Below are positions 51,188 to 60,033 of a stretch of DNA of 64,000 nucleotides, piece by piece. A program made the position numbers and the translations under genes. Positions within the stretch are counted from its first letter, which is position 1. Each line of letters starts with the position of its first letter. The stretch is from Algoriphagus mannitolivorans DSM 15301 (GTDB taxonomy: Bacteria; Bacteroidota; Bacteroidia; Cytophagales; Cyclobacteriaceae), in contig NZ_AUBV01000006.1 of assembly GCF_000429425.1 (NCBI RefSeq), positions 270,965 through 334,964 on the forward strand. The letters run 5' to 3'. The notes under the pieces are model-generated. The model saw only the letters and a program-made list of their open reading frames with translations, ran no database searches and was not told where the DNA came from.

Positions 51188-51392
51188 TCTTAATTGGTTT
51201 TGCGAAGCGGGGCTTCATTTTTTAGGAAGTCCCAAAGTTAATCCATTGGGTCAAATTGTTGGTCTCTTCCTAAGAATTATCCGAGGATTGGCAAACTAAG
51301 CCAATCTATTTGGGGTTATTCTATGAAAAATTACCCAGGGATTCGGTATTCCAGCTTTGAGGGTTATTTTTGCACCCAATTCCAAAATTTAG

Positions 51393-52496
51393 ATGTTTAA
51401 TTTCTTCAAGAAAAAGAAAGAGGAAGTCAAGGTAAATCCTTTTATTCCTCTGAAAGTGCGGGAGGTAGTACACGAGACAGCAGATACGGTTACCCTTTAT
51501 TTTGAGCAGCCAGAGCCTTATTTGGATTACAAGCCTGGTCAGTTTCTGACCTTGGTGATGGAGTTTGAAGGAAAGGAACAGCGTAGGTCTTATTCTCTTT
51601 GCACTTCTCCTTATGTGGATCCATTTCCGGGAATTTCTGTCAAGAGGGTTCCCAATGGGCTTTTCTCCAATTTCTTGAATGAGAAAATATTCCCTGGCAA
51701 GACAATTAATGTACTGAAGCCTCTGGGAAACTTCACCACAGATTTCCATTCCAAAAACAGGAGGCATTATTTTCTGATCGCAGGTGGAAGCGGAATTACC
51801 CCGATTATGGGAATTTTAAAATCCGTGTTGGTCAATGAGCCAGAGTCGATTATTACGCTGATTTATGCGAGCAGAAATGAGGAAAATATCATTTTTGGGA
51901 AGCAGCTATCAATGCTTCAGCTAGCCAATCCGGACCGACTCAAGATCATTCACAACCTTAGCCAGCCATCCGAATCTTGGACCGGACTGAAAGGGAGAAT
52001 CTCTGCGGATGTTTTCCGTGACCTATTTGCCAAAGCGGAATACGAGCAGCGATATCAGGAAATATACTTCCTCTGTGGGCCCGACGGCATCATGGATACC
52101 GCGATGAAGGTGTTGGAAGAATTGAAGGTGGATAAGGATAGAATTCATCGAGAAAGCTTCTACTCTGCTGCTGCGCATCAGGCGCATGAAGATGCCATCC
52201 ACGGCATCAACACCGGGATTTTAACCCGGGATGTGAAGATTGTTTTGGAAGGAGAAGAATCAGTGGTGACGGTGAGTCCCGAACAGACTGTTTTGGAAGC
52301 CGGACTTGCAGCCGGTCTGAATATGCCTTATAGCTGTCAGAGTGGTCTTTGCACGGCATGTAGAGGAAAAGTTCTCAGCGGTCAGGTGAAAATGGATGAG
52401 GATGCGGGATTGAGTGAAAAAGAGCTGGCGGCTGGATATGTCCTTTGCTGTGTGTCACGGCCTTTGACAGACGACATTAAAATCACAATCGAATAA
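51393..52496 (+). CDS. Ferredoxin-type NAD(P)H oxidoreductase (PaaE-like, FAD plus 2Fe-2S)
   Basis: The 367-residue protein has an FNR-type FAD domain (QRRSYSLCTSP near residue 68), an NAD(P)-binding domain (AGGSGITPIMGILKS, FLCGPDGIMD) and a C-terminal plant-type 2Fe-2S ferredoxin domain (YSCQSGLCTACRGKVLSG with a distant C in LCCVSRPL). The order FAD-NAD-2Fe-2S matches PaaE and related oxygenase or desaturase reductases. No oxygenase partner is adjacent; the next gene encodes a small membrane protein 10 bp later. The electron acceptor is unknown. Confidence 0.9.
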   Translation: MFNFFKKKKEEVKVNPFIPLKVREVVHETADTVTLYFEQPEPYLDYKPGQFLTLVMEFEGKEQRRSYSLCTSPYVDPFPGISVKRVPNGLFSNFLNEKIFPGKTINVLKPLGNFTTDFHSKNRRHYFLIAGGSGITPIMGILKSVLVNEPESIITLIYASRNEENIIFGKQLSMLQLANPDRLKIIHNLSQPSESWTGLKGRISADVFRDLFAKAEYEQRYQEIYFLCGPDGIMDTAMKVLEELKVDKDRIHRESFYSAAAHQAHEDAIHGINTGILTRDVKIVLEGEESVVTVSPEQTVLEAGLAAGLNMPYSCQSGLCTACRGKVLSGQVKMDEDAGLSEKELAAGYVLCCVSRPLTDDIKITIE

Positions 52497-52506
52497 GCAT
52501 CCCATT

Positions 52507-52995
52507 TTGGAAAATCAAGAAATCCGGAAGATCTACCAAAAAATCGAACAGCTAAGTCTGGTGGTTTTGCTGATCGCCATCCCTCCGTTCGGAGTAGTTT
52601 ATCTTTATCACAATTCCGGAAACTTGGATTGGGGATTGCCTAGCCTTCCTGATTTTGCAAATGGATTGTTGGTGGGGATCAATATTGGCTTACTGATCGG
52701 CCAGTATATGATTTTCCATAAAAAGCTTAAAACAGCCTCAGAAGAGATGTCTCTTGTGGAAAAAGTTAAAATCTATGCTCAGGCGACCACATTCAGGTTT
52801 TGGATGCTGTTTTTGATATCCATTCTTTCCACCGTAGGCCTTTTGCTAGACCAAGGCGCGGTTCATATTCTGATTTTCGCCGTGTGTTTGGTGTTTTTTT
52901 CTTTGGCCAAACCCAGTGTGGACCGAATTTCCAGATTGATGAAGTTGAAAAAAGAAGACCGGGAGCTTCTGAGAGAAACTACCCGGCCTGTCTAG
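52507..52995 (+). CDS. Uncharacterised four-helix membrane protein
   Basis: The 162-residue protein appears to start at TTG 52507 (MENQEIRKIYQKIEQ), 10 bp after the reductase. It has four hydrophobic segments (LVVLLIAIPPFGVVYLY, ANGLLVGINIGLLIGQYMIF, FWMLFLISILSTVGLLL, HILIFAVCLVFFSLA) and a basic tail. No family is recognised. It is probably co-transcribed with the reductase. Confidence 0.7.
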   Translation: MENQEIRKIYQKIEQLSLVVLLIAIPPFGVVYLYHNSGNLDWGLPSLPDFANGLLVGINIGLLIGQYMIFHKKLKTASEEMSLVEKVKIYAQATTFRFWMLFLISILSTVGLLLDQGAVHILIFAVCLVFFSLAKPSVDRISRLMKLKKEDRELLRETTRPV

Positions 52996-53022
52996 ATTTG
53001 AGATTTGATTTTTTTACAACTT

Positions 53023-53163
53023 GGCTTTGCTCAGCACAAGGCTTCGACTTCGCTCAGCACAAGGCTTCGACCCCGCTCAGCACAAGGCTTCGACTCCGCT
53101 CAGCACAAGAATTTGAAACTTAGGATTTGAAATTTGATGCTTCGACTCCGCTCAGCACAGGTC
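53023..53163. repeat. 23-bp tandem repeat (GCTTCGACTCCGCTCAGCACAAG)-type array
   Basis: Three full 23-bp units at 53041-53109 differ only in the CTT/CCC/CTC triplet. They are preceded by a partial unit (GGCTTTGCTCAGCACAAG) and followed, after a short unrelated stretch, by one more unit near 53139-53161 and a decayed one. A diverged copy in reverse orientation lies near 7225-7247. There are no spacers of the CRISPR type. Confidence 0.85.
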
Positions 53164-53197
53164 TTCGGCTTTTCTCAGTATAAAATAGTGAGAGAGT

Positions 53198-54124
53198 TTA
53201 GTTTTCTATGGTGATGTTTCCTGAGGAAATATTGCCCTTCACCCAAGTAGAAGCACCATTGTCAATTTCCAGAGTTTTTCCGGTATTAGTTCCTCCGACT
53301 TTTAGATTTCCGGAGGAGGCTCTTAGGGAAAAGTTAAATGCTTTGAGATTGGAATTGGTTTGAACTCTGAAATTCCCGGAAGTGCCGCTAAACTTGGTGT
53401 TTGGACCTAAACCTGAATTGGTAGCGCGGATATTTCCGGAGGTAAACTGCATAGAGCCTAGTTTTCCTGCATTGTTGATTTTGGCATTGCCTGATGTGAG
53501 TCGGACATTGATTTCTCCGGCTATTCCGTCTGCATCCAAAGATCCGCTGGTGGATTCGTAATTCAGATTTCCCTGAATATTGGAAAAGTTGCCATTGCCG
53601 GAGGTCACGCCTCCGATTACATTTCCGGAAATTCCATCTGCAGTCAGGTTTCCTGAGGTTGCTTTGATGGAAAGATCTCCATTGATATTGTAGGCTTTGA
53701 CATTTCCTGAGGATACTCTCAGATTGGTTTCTGAGCTGGAGATATTTTCAACGGTTAGGTTACCAGAACTACCTTTGATATCCAAGTCCATGTTTTCTGG
53801 TCCGGTAATGTTGATGTAGCCCTTGTTTTTGGTGTTCCAATTGTAATTGTTCTGCTTGCGGGTATGGCTGATTTTCAGGACATCTCCGACTGTGACAAAC
53901 ACAATATCCTGATCTGAATCGTTGGACTCAAGGTAGGCTTCTACATTTATTCCACTGGAGTTTCCGCCTTTGTAAGTGACATTCAACCAGCCGCTTTCCA
54001 CTTCCACCCGCTTAATTCCGGAATAGCTTTTTTTGGTGTTTACCAAAACGTTCTGTGCGAACACAGCCGTTGACATCACCACCAAAGTGAGGGCAAGGAA
54101 TGCTTTTTTGAATAAGGTATTCAT
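53198..54124 (-). CDS. Secreted DUF4097/GIN-type beta-helix protein
   Basis: The 308-residue protein has a signal peptide (LALTLVVMSTAVFAQ) and a repetitive body in which an SGN motif recurs about every 20 residues (SSGNLTVEN, SSGNVKAYN, TSGNLTADG, TSGNGNFSN, TSGNAKINN, TSGNIRATN). That is the pattern of a GIN/DUF2807 auto-transporter-like beta-helix. It probably sits on the cell surface or in the periplasm. It is the last gene of the sigma-factor operon (57451 down to 53198). Its actual role is unknown. Confidence 0.82.
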   Translation of the reverse strand: MNTLFKKAFLALTLVVMSTAVFAQNVLVNTKKSYSGIKRVEVESGWLNVTYKGGNSSGINVEAYLESNDSDQDIVFVTVGDVLKISHTRKQNNYNWNTKNKGYINITGPENMDLDIKGSSGNLTVENISSSETNLRVSSGNVKAYNINGDLSIKATSGNLTADGISGNVIGGVTSGNGNFSNIQGNLNYESTSGSLDADGIAGEINVRLTSGNAKINNAGKLGSMQFTSGNIRATNSGLGPNTKFSGTSGNFRVQTNSNLKAFNFSLRASSGNLKVGGTNTGKTLEIDNGASTWVKGNISSGNITIEN

Positions 54125-54139
54125 AGTATGTAGGGTTGA

Positions 54140-54955
54140 TTAATTAATTCTTACACCAAAGCTTATGGCTTGAAGTTCTGGACCTTTTTGATCCTCAAAG
54201 AAATTGTTCAGGTCATAATTGAAGAAAAGGGTTACATCTGCAATTCCGATTTCTCCCCGAACTCCGTAGCGGAAGTTGGCTGCGTACATGTTGGACTTGG
54301 TGAAATCTTTGACCTTTTCTCCGTCCAGTTCATAGACAAACTTTCCCCTGCCTCCTAATCGGTAGCCCAAGTAGCCTCCGGCTCCGATTCTCATTTTCCC
54401 GTCATTGGTTTGAAGGGAAGGTATCAAAGTCAATGTCGCATAGGAGGCGGATATTTTGGACTTGGTAGGTATTGCGGCTTGATTCTCTACTACATCTGTG
54501 TAGTCCACAAAGTCAATTCCTCCGGGTGTTTTTATGGCGACAAGGCCTGGATCCTCGAATTTGAAATTATACCAGTTGACGCCTAAATAGGATTTGAGGT
54601 GGAAGTTTTTGGTGGCTTTCCATGTTCCTTCTGACTGAAGAGCCACATACCAGCTTCCCCAAGGTTTTACTTTTGGAGCGCCTTTATCCACTGGCCAGAC
54701 ATTGATTCCGACCTCAGATTCCAGAAAATTGTAGTGGAATTTCGAAGGGTGTTTGTCTGAATGGCTGTACTCTTCTTTGTCAGTTTCCCACTCATAGGAC
54801 TTGGTCCCGTCTTCATATTTGATCACCTTCCAGGATTTTCCGAAAATGGTGAATTCTGTAGTCTGATTTTCCACCTTGGTAGAATCGGTGGTTTGACTCA
54901 GTAGGCTTCCCGAAAAAAACAGGGATACCAAAATGGTTAAGTTTAATTTTCTCAT
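54140..54955 (-). CDS. Uncharacterised outer-membrane beta-barrel protein A
   Basis: The 271-residue protein has a signal peptide (ILVSLFFSGSLLSQ) and barrel-like strands (KPWGSWYVALQSEGTWK, MRIGAGGYLGYRLGGRGKF, NFRYGVRGEIGIADVTLFFN, GPELQAISFGVRIN). The second half is clearly paralogous to the next gene upstream (YRLGG.K, RYGIRGEIG, KGPEL-TFG), so the pair arose by duplication. The family is unnamed. It lies 15 bp from the GIN protein and 44 bp from its paralog. Confidence 0.78.
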   Translation of the reverse strand: MRKLNLTILVSLFFSGSLLSQTTDSTKVENQTTEFTIFGKSWKVIKYEDGTKSYEWETDKEEYSHSDKHPSKFHYNFLESEVGINVWPVDKGAPKVKPWGSWYVALQSEGTWKATKNFHLKSYLGVNWYNFKFEDPGLVAIKTPGGIDFVDYTDVVENQAAIPTKSKISASYATLTLIPSLQTNDGKMRIGAGGYLGYRLGGRGKFVYELDGEKVKDFTKSNMYAANFRYGVRGEIGIADVTLFFNYDLNNFFEDQKGPELQAISFGVRIN

Positions 54956-54999
54956 AGTTGGTGTATTTTCATAAAAAGGTAGGGGGGATTCCCCCCTGA

Positions 55000-56046
55000 T
55001 TAGAATACTATTCCGAAAGTGATCGGATTCAATTCAGGACCTTTATTATCCTGGAAAAGGGAGTTCAGGTCATAGGTGGAGAAGAACTTCACTCTTCCTA
55101 CTCCGATTTCACCACGGATACCATAGCGTAGATTTTCTAGGTATAATCCCGTTGATTCCTTGTCCCGGCGTCTTCCAGAACCGTCCAATTCACGGTATAA
55201 AAACTTAGACTGTCCCCCAAGACGGTAGCCCACATAAGGACCTGCGGCTAGTCTCATTCCTCTTCTACCTTGGTCATTCATTTTCCCAAAGTCCAATTCA
55301 AGCATGGTCATGGCTGTGAGGTAGGTGGAGGAGATTTTGCTTTTGAATCCTTCGACATCAGTTCTTTGGACAAACTCGATCATTTCATCTCCTCTGACGG
55401 CTTGGAAATCACGGTTTTCAAATTTGAAATTGTAGAACTGAATCCCAATTCCAAAATCCCAGAAGAAGCCTTTGGAAATTCGCTGAGCAGCCATCCAGTT
55501 AAGGCCCAGTTGCCAGCTTCCCCAGCCTTTGACGGCATAAGGTTGGTCGGAGGTCGGGAATTTCCCGTCAGCATCTAGGTAATTGTTTACCCCAAGGTCG
55601 ATGTTGAAATAAGTTCTGAATGGAGGATCCTGGTGTTTTCGGGCTCCGGTTTCAAATTTGACCTTGGTATTGGATCCATTTTCATCGACAGAAATTTTCA
55701 TCCTGCCCACATTGACTTCGGTCTGTCCTGCATCTTCATACACTTTGACGACCTCTTTCACTGATCCGTCTTTTTTGCGGATTTCCACGATGGTAAGTTC
55801 TCCGGTTTCTTTGTTTTCCTGAAGGTCCAATTCGCTGATAATCTGATTGATATTCATCAGTTTCAGTTTGTCGAAATCTTCTTTGGATTCTACGATGATC
55901 ACCACTTTTCCGGATTTCCCGAACTCGATGACCACGCTGTCTTTTAGGACAATGGCTTCTGTTTTCAAAGGGAATTCCTTGTACTCACTGGCGAAGGCTA
56001 CCTGAACCAAGGCCATCAAACAGAATAATAGCAGGTATTTTTTCAT
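55000..56046 (-). CDS. Uncharacterised outer-membrane beta-barrel protein B
   Basis: The 348-residue protein has a signal peptide (YLLLFCLMALVQVAFAS), an N-terminal soluble part of about 120 residues (VVIIVESKEDFDKLKLMNIN) and a barrel domain sharing KGWGSWQLGLNW, YVGYRLGGQSKFLY and LRYGIRGEIGVGRVKFF with protein A. The extra N-terminal part may be periplasmic. It belongs to the same operon. No enzyme motif is visible. Confidence 0.78.
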   Translation of the reverse strand: MKKYLLLFCLMALVQVAFASEYKEFPLKTEAIVLKDSVVIEFGKSGKVVIIVESKEDFDKLKLMNINQIISELDLQENKETGELTIVEIRKKDGSVKEVVKVYEDAGQTEVNVGRMKISVDENGSNTKVKFETGARKHQDPPFRTYFNIDLGVNNYLDADGKFPTSDQPYAVKGWGSWQLGLNWMAAQRISKGFFWDFGIGIQFYNFKFENRDFQAVRGDEMIEFVQRTDVEGFKSKISSTYLTAMTMLELDFGKMNDQGRRGMRLAAGPYVGYRLGGQSKFLYRELDGSGRRRDKESTGLYLENLRYGIRGEIGVGRVKFFSTYDLNSLFQDNKGPELNPITFGIVF

Positions 56047-56085
56047 GATTTTGAATCGATTAAAAGAATGAGTTGGTTTAGTTTT

Positions 56086-56889
56086 TTATGGTTTTTCGTC
56101 TGCTCTTTCCCTTTTGGAAGTAAGGGAGGCAAATAGGTTGTCTTTTTTATCCTGGATTCCTGCAAAGCCTTCATCCACTTTCCCCAAAAGGCCTTCCACA
56201 TGACCCACTGTCTTTCCTAATTCCGTAATCAGGTTTTTCTCCATGGGCTCTGATTTTTTGATCCCATTAGAAAAAATGCTGACTCGGTAGAGAGGTTCGT
56301 CGGAAGGGCTGCTTTGGACTTCGGCCACTGCTTTACTGATATCGGTGGTCTTTAATTCTGGAAGGCTTAAAGAAGACTCTGTAGGTCTTGTCTCCAAAAC
56401 CCGAACTGGCTCGGCTTGCTTTTCCATTGGCTTCGAAGATGCTTCCGCCACAAAAGATTCTACTTTCGTTTCTTTCTGAGCGGTAGCTAGGGAAGGGGAA
56501 GGAGTCTTAGCTTTTGATTGGATAGGGGTCTGATTTTTCTGAGTTTCAATTGGGTTTTCGGGCTGTGATTTATCGGAAATACTTTCGGAAGTTGATTTTT
56601 CCTTTTCAAGGATAGCTTCTTCAGAAGTCGCTAAAGCTTCCTGAAAATTTTCCGTGGAGGCCACCAAGCTACCCTCCACAATCACTGGTTCAGTCGGCCA
56701 GTTGACATAGGCTACCATCAACAAAGCACTGAGAGATGCGGCAATTGCCCACCAGAATCCTGCTCCAGGCTTCTTGGATTTGGGAAGCTGGCTCTCCAGT
56801 CTTTCCCAAGCCAAAGCGCTGGGCTTTTCTTGGTGTCCTTCCAACTTTTCCTTGAAAATCTGGTCGAATGTTTCGTTTGACTTAGCCAT
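56086..56889 (-). CDS. Probable anti-sigma-like membrane protein
   Basis: The 267-residue protein starts at ATG 56889 (MAKSNETFDQIFKEKLEG), overlapping the sigma-factor stop by 8 nt. The cytoplasmic N-terminus (about 50 residues) is followed by one helix (WWAIAASLSALLMVAYVNW) and a long periplasmic part rich in Pro, Glu, Ser and Lys. This topology and the coupling with an ECF sigma factor fit an anti-sigma factor, but there is no recognisable zinc (ZAS) motif, so the role is inferred from position. Confidence 0.7.
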   Translation of the reverse strand: MAKSNETFDQIFKEKLEGHQEKPSALAWERLESQLPKSKKPGAGFWWAIAASLSALLMVAYVNWPTEPVIVEGSLVASTENFQEALATSEEAILEKEKSTSESISDKSQPENPIETQKNQTPIQSKAKTPSPSLATAQKETKVESFVAEASSKPMEKQAEPVRVLETRPTESSLSLPELKTTDISKAVAEVQSSPSDEPLYRVSIFSNGIKKSEPMEKNLITELGKTVGHVEGLLGKVDEGFAGIQDKKDNLFASLTSKRERADEKP

Positions 56890-57451
56890 GATTTGTCTTG
56901 ATTTTAGGTTGCAGACCGGCAATTTTTTCTTTGAGAGCGTTCCGGGCGCGGTTGAGCTGAGATTTGGAAGTGCTTTCGGTTATTCCGAGTAATTCCCCGA
57001 TTTCCTGATGGGAGTAGCCCTCGATTGCATAAAGGTTGAATACGGTCCGATAGCCTACCGGTAGACTTTGGACCAGATCCATCAGTTCGGCTGCCTCCAT
57101 ATGGGTCAGTTCGTAGTGATGGTTTTGGTACTCGTATTCTCCTTCGATGTGGACTTCCATCATCAGATGACGGTTACTTCTCAAGGTCATTAGCGCCTGA
57201 GTGACTACAATCCGCTTCATCCAGCCCTCGAAACTGCCCTTAGCTTGATATTGAGGGAGTTTTTCGAAAATTTTCATAAAGCTTTCGATCATCACGTCCT
57301 CGGCATGTTCTCTGTCTTTGAGGTACCTGAGACAGATTCCCAAAAATTTCCCCGAATAAGTATCGTACAAGTGACGCTGCGCCGATCGGTCGCCATTCAT
57401 GCATCCCTTGATGAGTCCTTCTTCAGTTGAAAAATTTGGTCTGTTAAACAT
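56882..57451 (-). CDS. ECF RNA polymerase sigma factor
   Basis: The 189-residue protein has region 2 (YLKDREHAEDVMIESFMKIF) and region 4 (LPVGYRTVFNLYAIEGYSHQEIGELLGITESTSKSQLNRA), typical of the Bacteroidota ECF sigma-70 family. It is the first gene of a five-gene operon: sigma, putative anti-sigma, two barrel proteins and the GIN protein. That suggests it controls a cell-envelope response. No operator was identified. Confidence 0.92.
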   Translation of the reverse strand: MFNRPNFSTEEGLIKGCMNGDRSAQRHLYDTYSGKFLGICLRYLKDREHAEDVMIESFMKIFEKLPQYQAKGSFEGWMKRIVVTQALMTLRSNRHLMMEVHIEGEYEYQNHHYELTHMEAAELMDLVQSLPVGYRTVFNLYAIEGYSHQEIGELLGITESTSKSQLNRARNALKEKIAGLQPKIKTNHG

Positions 57452-57579
57452 TCCGGTTGGCTTTCAATAGGGTAGATGCAGGCCTGGGAGAAATCGTTGC
57501 GTGGCCTGTCAAAAAAAGTTAAAAAATATTTCTCAGGAAAATAAAGCAATTGATAATCAGTTGCTTTGGTTCTCCGGTT

Positions 57580-57867
57580 TTACAGAGAAAAAATGAAGAA
57601 AAGCAATGCTACACCCAACACAAGAATCAGGATTTGAGCCTTTTCTTTGAATTCTGGTGCTAGTTTTCTCTTTCTTAATACCAAAATGGATTGACCAATT
57701 CCTGCGAATTGCAAAAGCAGACTTACCCCATTTAATGGACCCATGGGAGCATCCAAGTAAGCAAAATGGGTATTGATCAGGGAAAGTGTTCCCAATATGA
57801 TTCCTACAATCCCAAAGAGAAAAGACCTTTGAAGCAATACAGGTTCGGGTAATTCAGACCATTTCAT
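57580..57867 (-). CDS. Uncharacterised small membrane protein
   Basis: The 95-residue protein has three hydrophobic segments (LFGIVGIILGTLSLIN, VSLLLQFAGIGQSILVL, ILILVLGVALLFFIFSL) and a positive loop (RKRKLAPEFKEK). The amino-acid pattern is that of a real membrane protein, but no family is recognised. A tandem repeat array starts 3 bp before its start codon. Confidence 0.6.
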   Translation of the reverse strand: MKWSELPEPVLLQRSFLFGIVGIILGTLSLINTHFAYLDAPMGPLNGVSLLLQFAGIGQSILVLRKRKLAPEFKEKAQILILVLGVALLFFIFSL

Positions 57868-57870
57868 ATT

Positions 57871-57924
57871 AATTAGGAATTAGGAATTAGGAATTAGGAA
57901 TTAGGAATTAGGAATTAGGAATTA
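57871..57924. repeat. AATTAGG heptamer tandem repeat
   Basis: Seven exact copies of AATTAGG and a partial eighth lie directly upstream of the small membrane protein gene on the minus strand. Copy number could vary by slippage and change promoter spacing. Confidence 0.95.
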
Positions 57925-57955
57925 ATTTTTTGTCAACGGTCCACTGTCCACAGAC

Positions 57956-57981
57956 CACTGAGACTGATCACTGGGACTGAT
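57956..57981. repeat. 26-bp sequence shared with the ctlX-RAYT repeat region
   Basis: CACTGAGACTGATCACTGGG followed by ACTGAT is identical to 48250-48275, next to ctlX. Here it ends at the polX stop codon. It may be another piece of a dispersed element. Confidence 0.8.
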
Positions 57982-59717
57982 CACTTGATCTTCGCTTTTC
58001 GTTCTGCAAAGAAAGCAGCAATTTCTTCCCGACTGAGTGCATTGAGTGTCATTTCTTTGGTCAAGCCGCCTTTTCTTCCAACCAAGACTCCATATTTCAT
58101 GTCCAAATACCCATCCATTTCGTGAGCATCGGGATTGATGGCTAGCTTGACACCTTGGTCCATGGCGTAGCGAACCCATCGCCAATCCAAATCCAGCCTC
58201 CAAGGGTTGGCATTGATTTCAATGACTACATTTTGGGCGGCACAGGCGTCGATGATGGTTTTATGATCGATGGGATAGCCTTCTCTTCTAAGCAATAGCC
58301 GTCCAGTCGGGTGGCCTAAAATGGTGGTGTATGGATTGGCAATTGCGCGAAGTAAACGGTCAGTGGCTCGATTTACATCCATATTCAAGATGGAGTGGAC
58401 GGAGGAGACTATGAAGTCAAAACTTGCAAGCACGTCCTTAGGGTAATCCAAACTTCCATCCCCCAGGATATCAGATTCTATTCCTTTGAAAATCCGGAAA
58501 GGGGCCAATTCTTTATTCAGTTCATCAATTTCTTGATGTTGCTTCAGGACTTTTTCGATTTCGAGACCTCCGGCATAGGTGGCAGTCCGACTGTGATCTG
58601 CAATACCCAAATATTCATACCCCAAAGCCTTGCAGTGTTCTGCCATTTGGCGAAGGCTATGCTTCCCGTCACTGTAGGTTGAGTGGTTGTGCAGGATGCC
58701 TTTGAGGTCTTTGTCCTCCAAAAGCTGAGGGATTTTATTTTCCCTTGCCAAGGTAACTTCTCCAAATCCTTCCCGCATTTCGGCAGGGATAAATTGAAGA
58801 TCGTTTTTGGAGAAAAACTCTTCTTCGGATTGGTAGTCTTTTTTCTGGATTTTTTCTGCGATAGTTTCAGTATCCGAGGCAGGAGAAAGCAAATGTCCTT
58901 TTGCTGCGGTGAGGCTGAGTTTTTTCCAGAGAAAATCTTCCTCAGCGCAAAAATCTACTCTGACATGCAAATCTGCTTCTTTCAATTTTCCCCTCCAGGT
59001 ATTTGGTCCGGATTTGGTGAAATCCCAATCGATATCTTCAAAGGCTTTTAAGGCAGATTTGACTTTCTCTGGATTATTGGTTCCAAGGAGGAAATGTGCC
59101 AGGGAAATGATTTCCATCTTTCGGGCATATTCTCCGACGATTGCAAATTGAGCCGAGGAGCTGATTTTTTGGATTTTTTCCGCAAGAGCTTCGAAGACGG
59201 GTTCGATGTCTGCAAATAACCACTTATCTGCATTGGAGGCTTTGAATTCCAAATTTTGGATAATGGTCTCTTGGGTCTTTTCTCCAAAGCCTTTGGTCTT
59301 GGCCACAATTCCGCTTTGGCAGGCCTCCATCAGCTCATGAGTGGAGGTGATGCCTAATTCCTGCCAGAGAACTTTGACTTTTTTTGGTCCTAATCCCTTG
59401 ATTTGAAGGATTTCGAGGATTCCTTCGGGAGTCTTTTCCAATAATTCGTCCAAGGCAGGAAAAGATTCGGTCTCTTTCAGGTTTTTGATTACTTCCACGA
59501 GACTTTTTCCAACTCCATTGATTTGAGTCAGTTGATCATCTGAAAGCTCCATAATATCAAAATCCCCGCGATCCATCGCCGTAAGGGCACTTTGGTAGCT
59601 TCTGATTTTGAAGGGGTTTTCGTCGTGAAGTTCCATCAGCTGGATGCCCAGCTTTAGTTTTTTAAGAAGAGTCTTGTGGTCCAAAATTTCCTGTTTTTCG
59701 TAAACGAACTTAGACAA
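57981..59717 (-). CDS. polX: DNA polymerase / 3'-5' exonuclease PolX
   Basis: The 578-residue protein has the PolX layout. An N-terminal helix-hairpin-helix part comes first (INGVGKSLVEVI, LQIKGLGPKKVKVLW) and is followed by a polymerase-like middle. The C-terminal PHP exonuclease has GILHNHSTYSDGKHSLRQMA, YLGIADHS, IFKGIESDI, GHPTGR and INPDAHEMDG as metal ligands. It acts in base-excision repair. The middle domain looks eroded: the usual GS-x-x-R-G palm motif with two catalytic aspartates is replaced (AIVGEYARK), so polymerase activity may be weak or lost, as often in Bacteroidota. Confidence 0.92.
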   Translation of the reverse strand: MSKFVYEKQEILDHKTLLKKLKLGIQLMELHDENPFKIRSYQSALTAMDRGDFDIMELSDDQLTQINGVGKSLVEVIKNLKETESFPALDELLEKTPEGILEILQIKGLGPKKVKVLWQELGITSTHELMEACQSGIVAKTKGFGEKTQETIIQNLEFKASNADKWLFADIEPVFEALAEKIQKISSSAQFAIVGEYARKMEIISLAHFLLGTNNPEKVKSALKAFEDIDWDFTKSGPNTWRGKLKEADLHVRVDFCAEEDFLWKKLSLTAAKGHLLSPASDTETIAEKIQKKDYQSEEEFFSKNDLQFIPAEMREGFGEVTLARENKIPQLLEDKDLKGILHNHSTYSDGKHSLRQMAEHCKALGYEYLGIADHSRTATYAGGLEIEKVLKQHQEIDELNKELAPFRIFKGIESDILGDGSLDYPKDVLASFDFIVSSVHSILNMDVNRATDRLLRAIANPYTTILGHPTGRLLLRREGYPIDHKTIIDACAAQNVVIEINANPWRLDLDWRWVRYAMDQGVKLAINPDAHEMDGYLDMKYGVLVGRKGGLTKEMTLNALSREEIAAFFAERKAKIK

Positions 59718-60033
59718 ATGTCTTTAATTATTGTTTCAATTTAAAGTCCGAAAGGGTAACTTATGAATTAAGTCTTGGATTCGGGGAAATTGATCGCACC
59801 AGGGAGCAGGCAAGGAAGCAGCCATTGGATTTGGAGAAAATGGGGATTGGTAAGAGGCTTCTGCTTGGCTCAGGCTGAAAGGCAATAGGCAATAGGCAAT
59901 ATGCAATTGGCAAGATGCTCGAGTTTCACTTTCCAATAACCAATAACCAATAACTAATAACTAATAACGAATAACCTATTTCCCAATAACCAATAACTAT
60001 TAACTTACTATTCCAATAACCTAAAACTCACAT
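59718..60033. other. Low-complexity intergenic region with AATAACC and GGCAATA repeats
   Basis: This 316-bp gap contains GGCAATA-type repeats (59880-59900) and a run of AATAACC/AATAACT units (59930-60020), the same style of low-complexity repeat as the AATTAGG array. No gene or hairpin of note is visible. Confidence 0.75.

Noticed and set aside
52800..53123. 107-codon frame across the end of the 52507 gene and the tandem repeat
   Set aside because: It is a shadow of the membrane-protein gene extended by the repeat, with no start signal.
53023..53163. Possible CRISPR array
   Set aside because: The units are directly adjacent 23-bp tandem repeats without unique spacers, and there are no cas genes.
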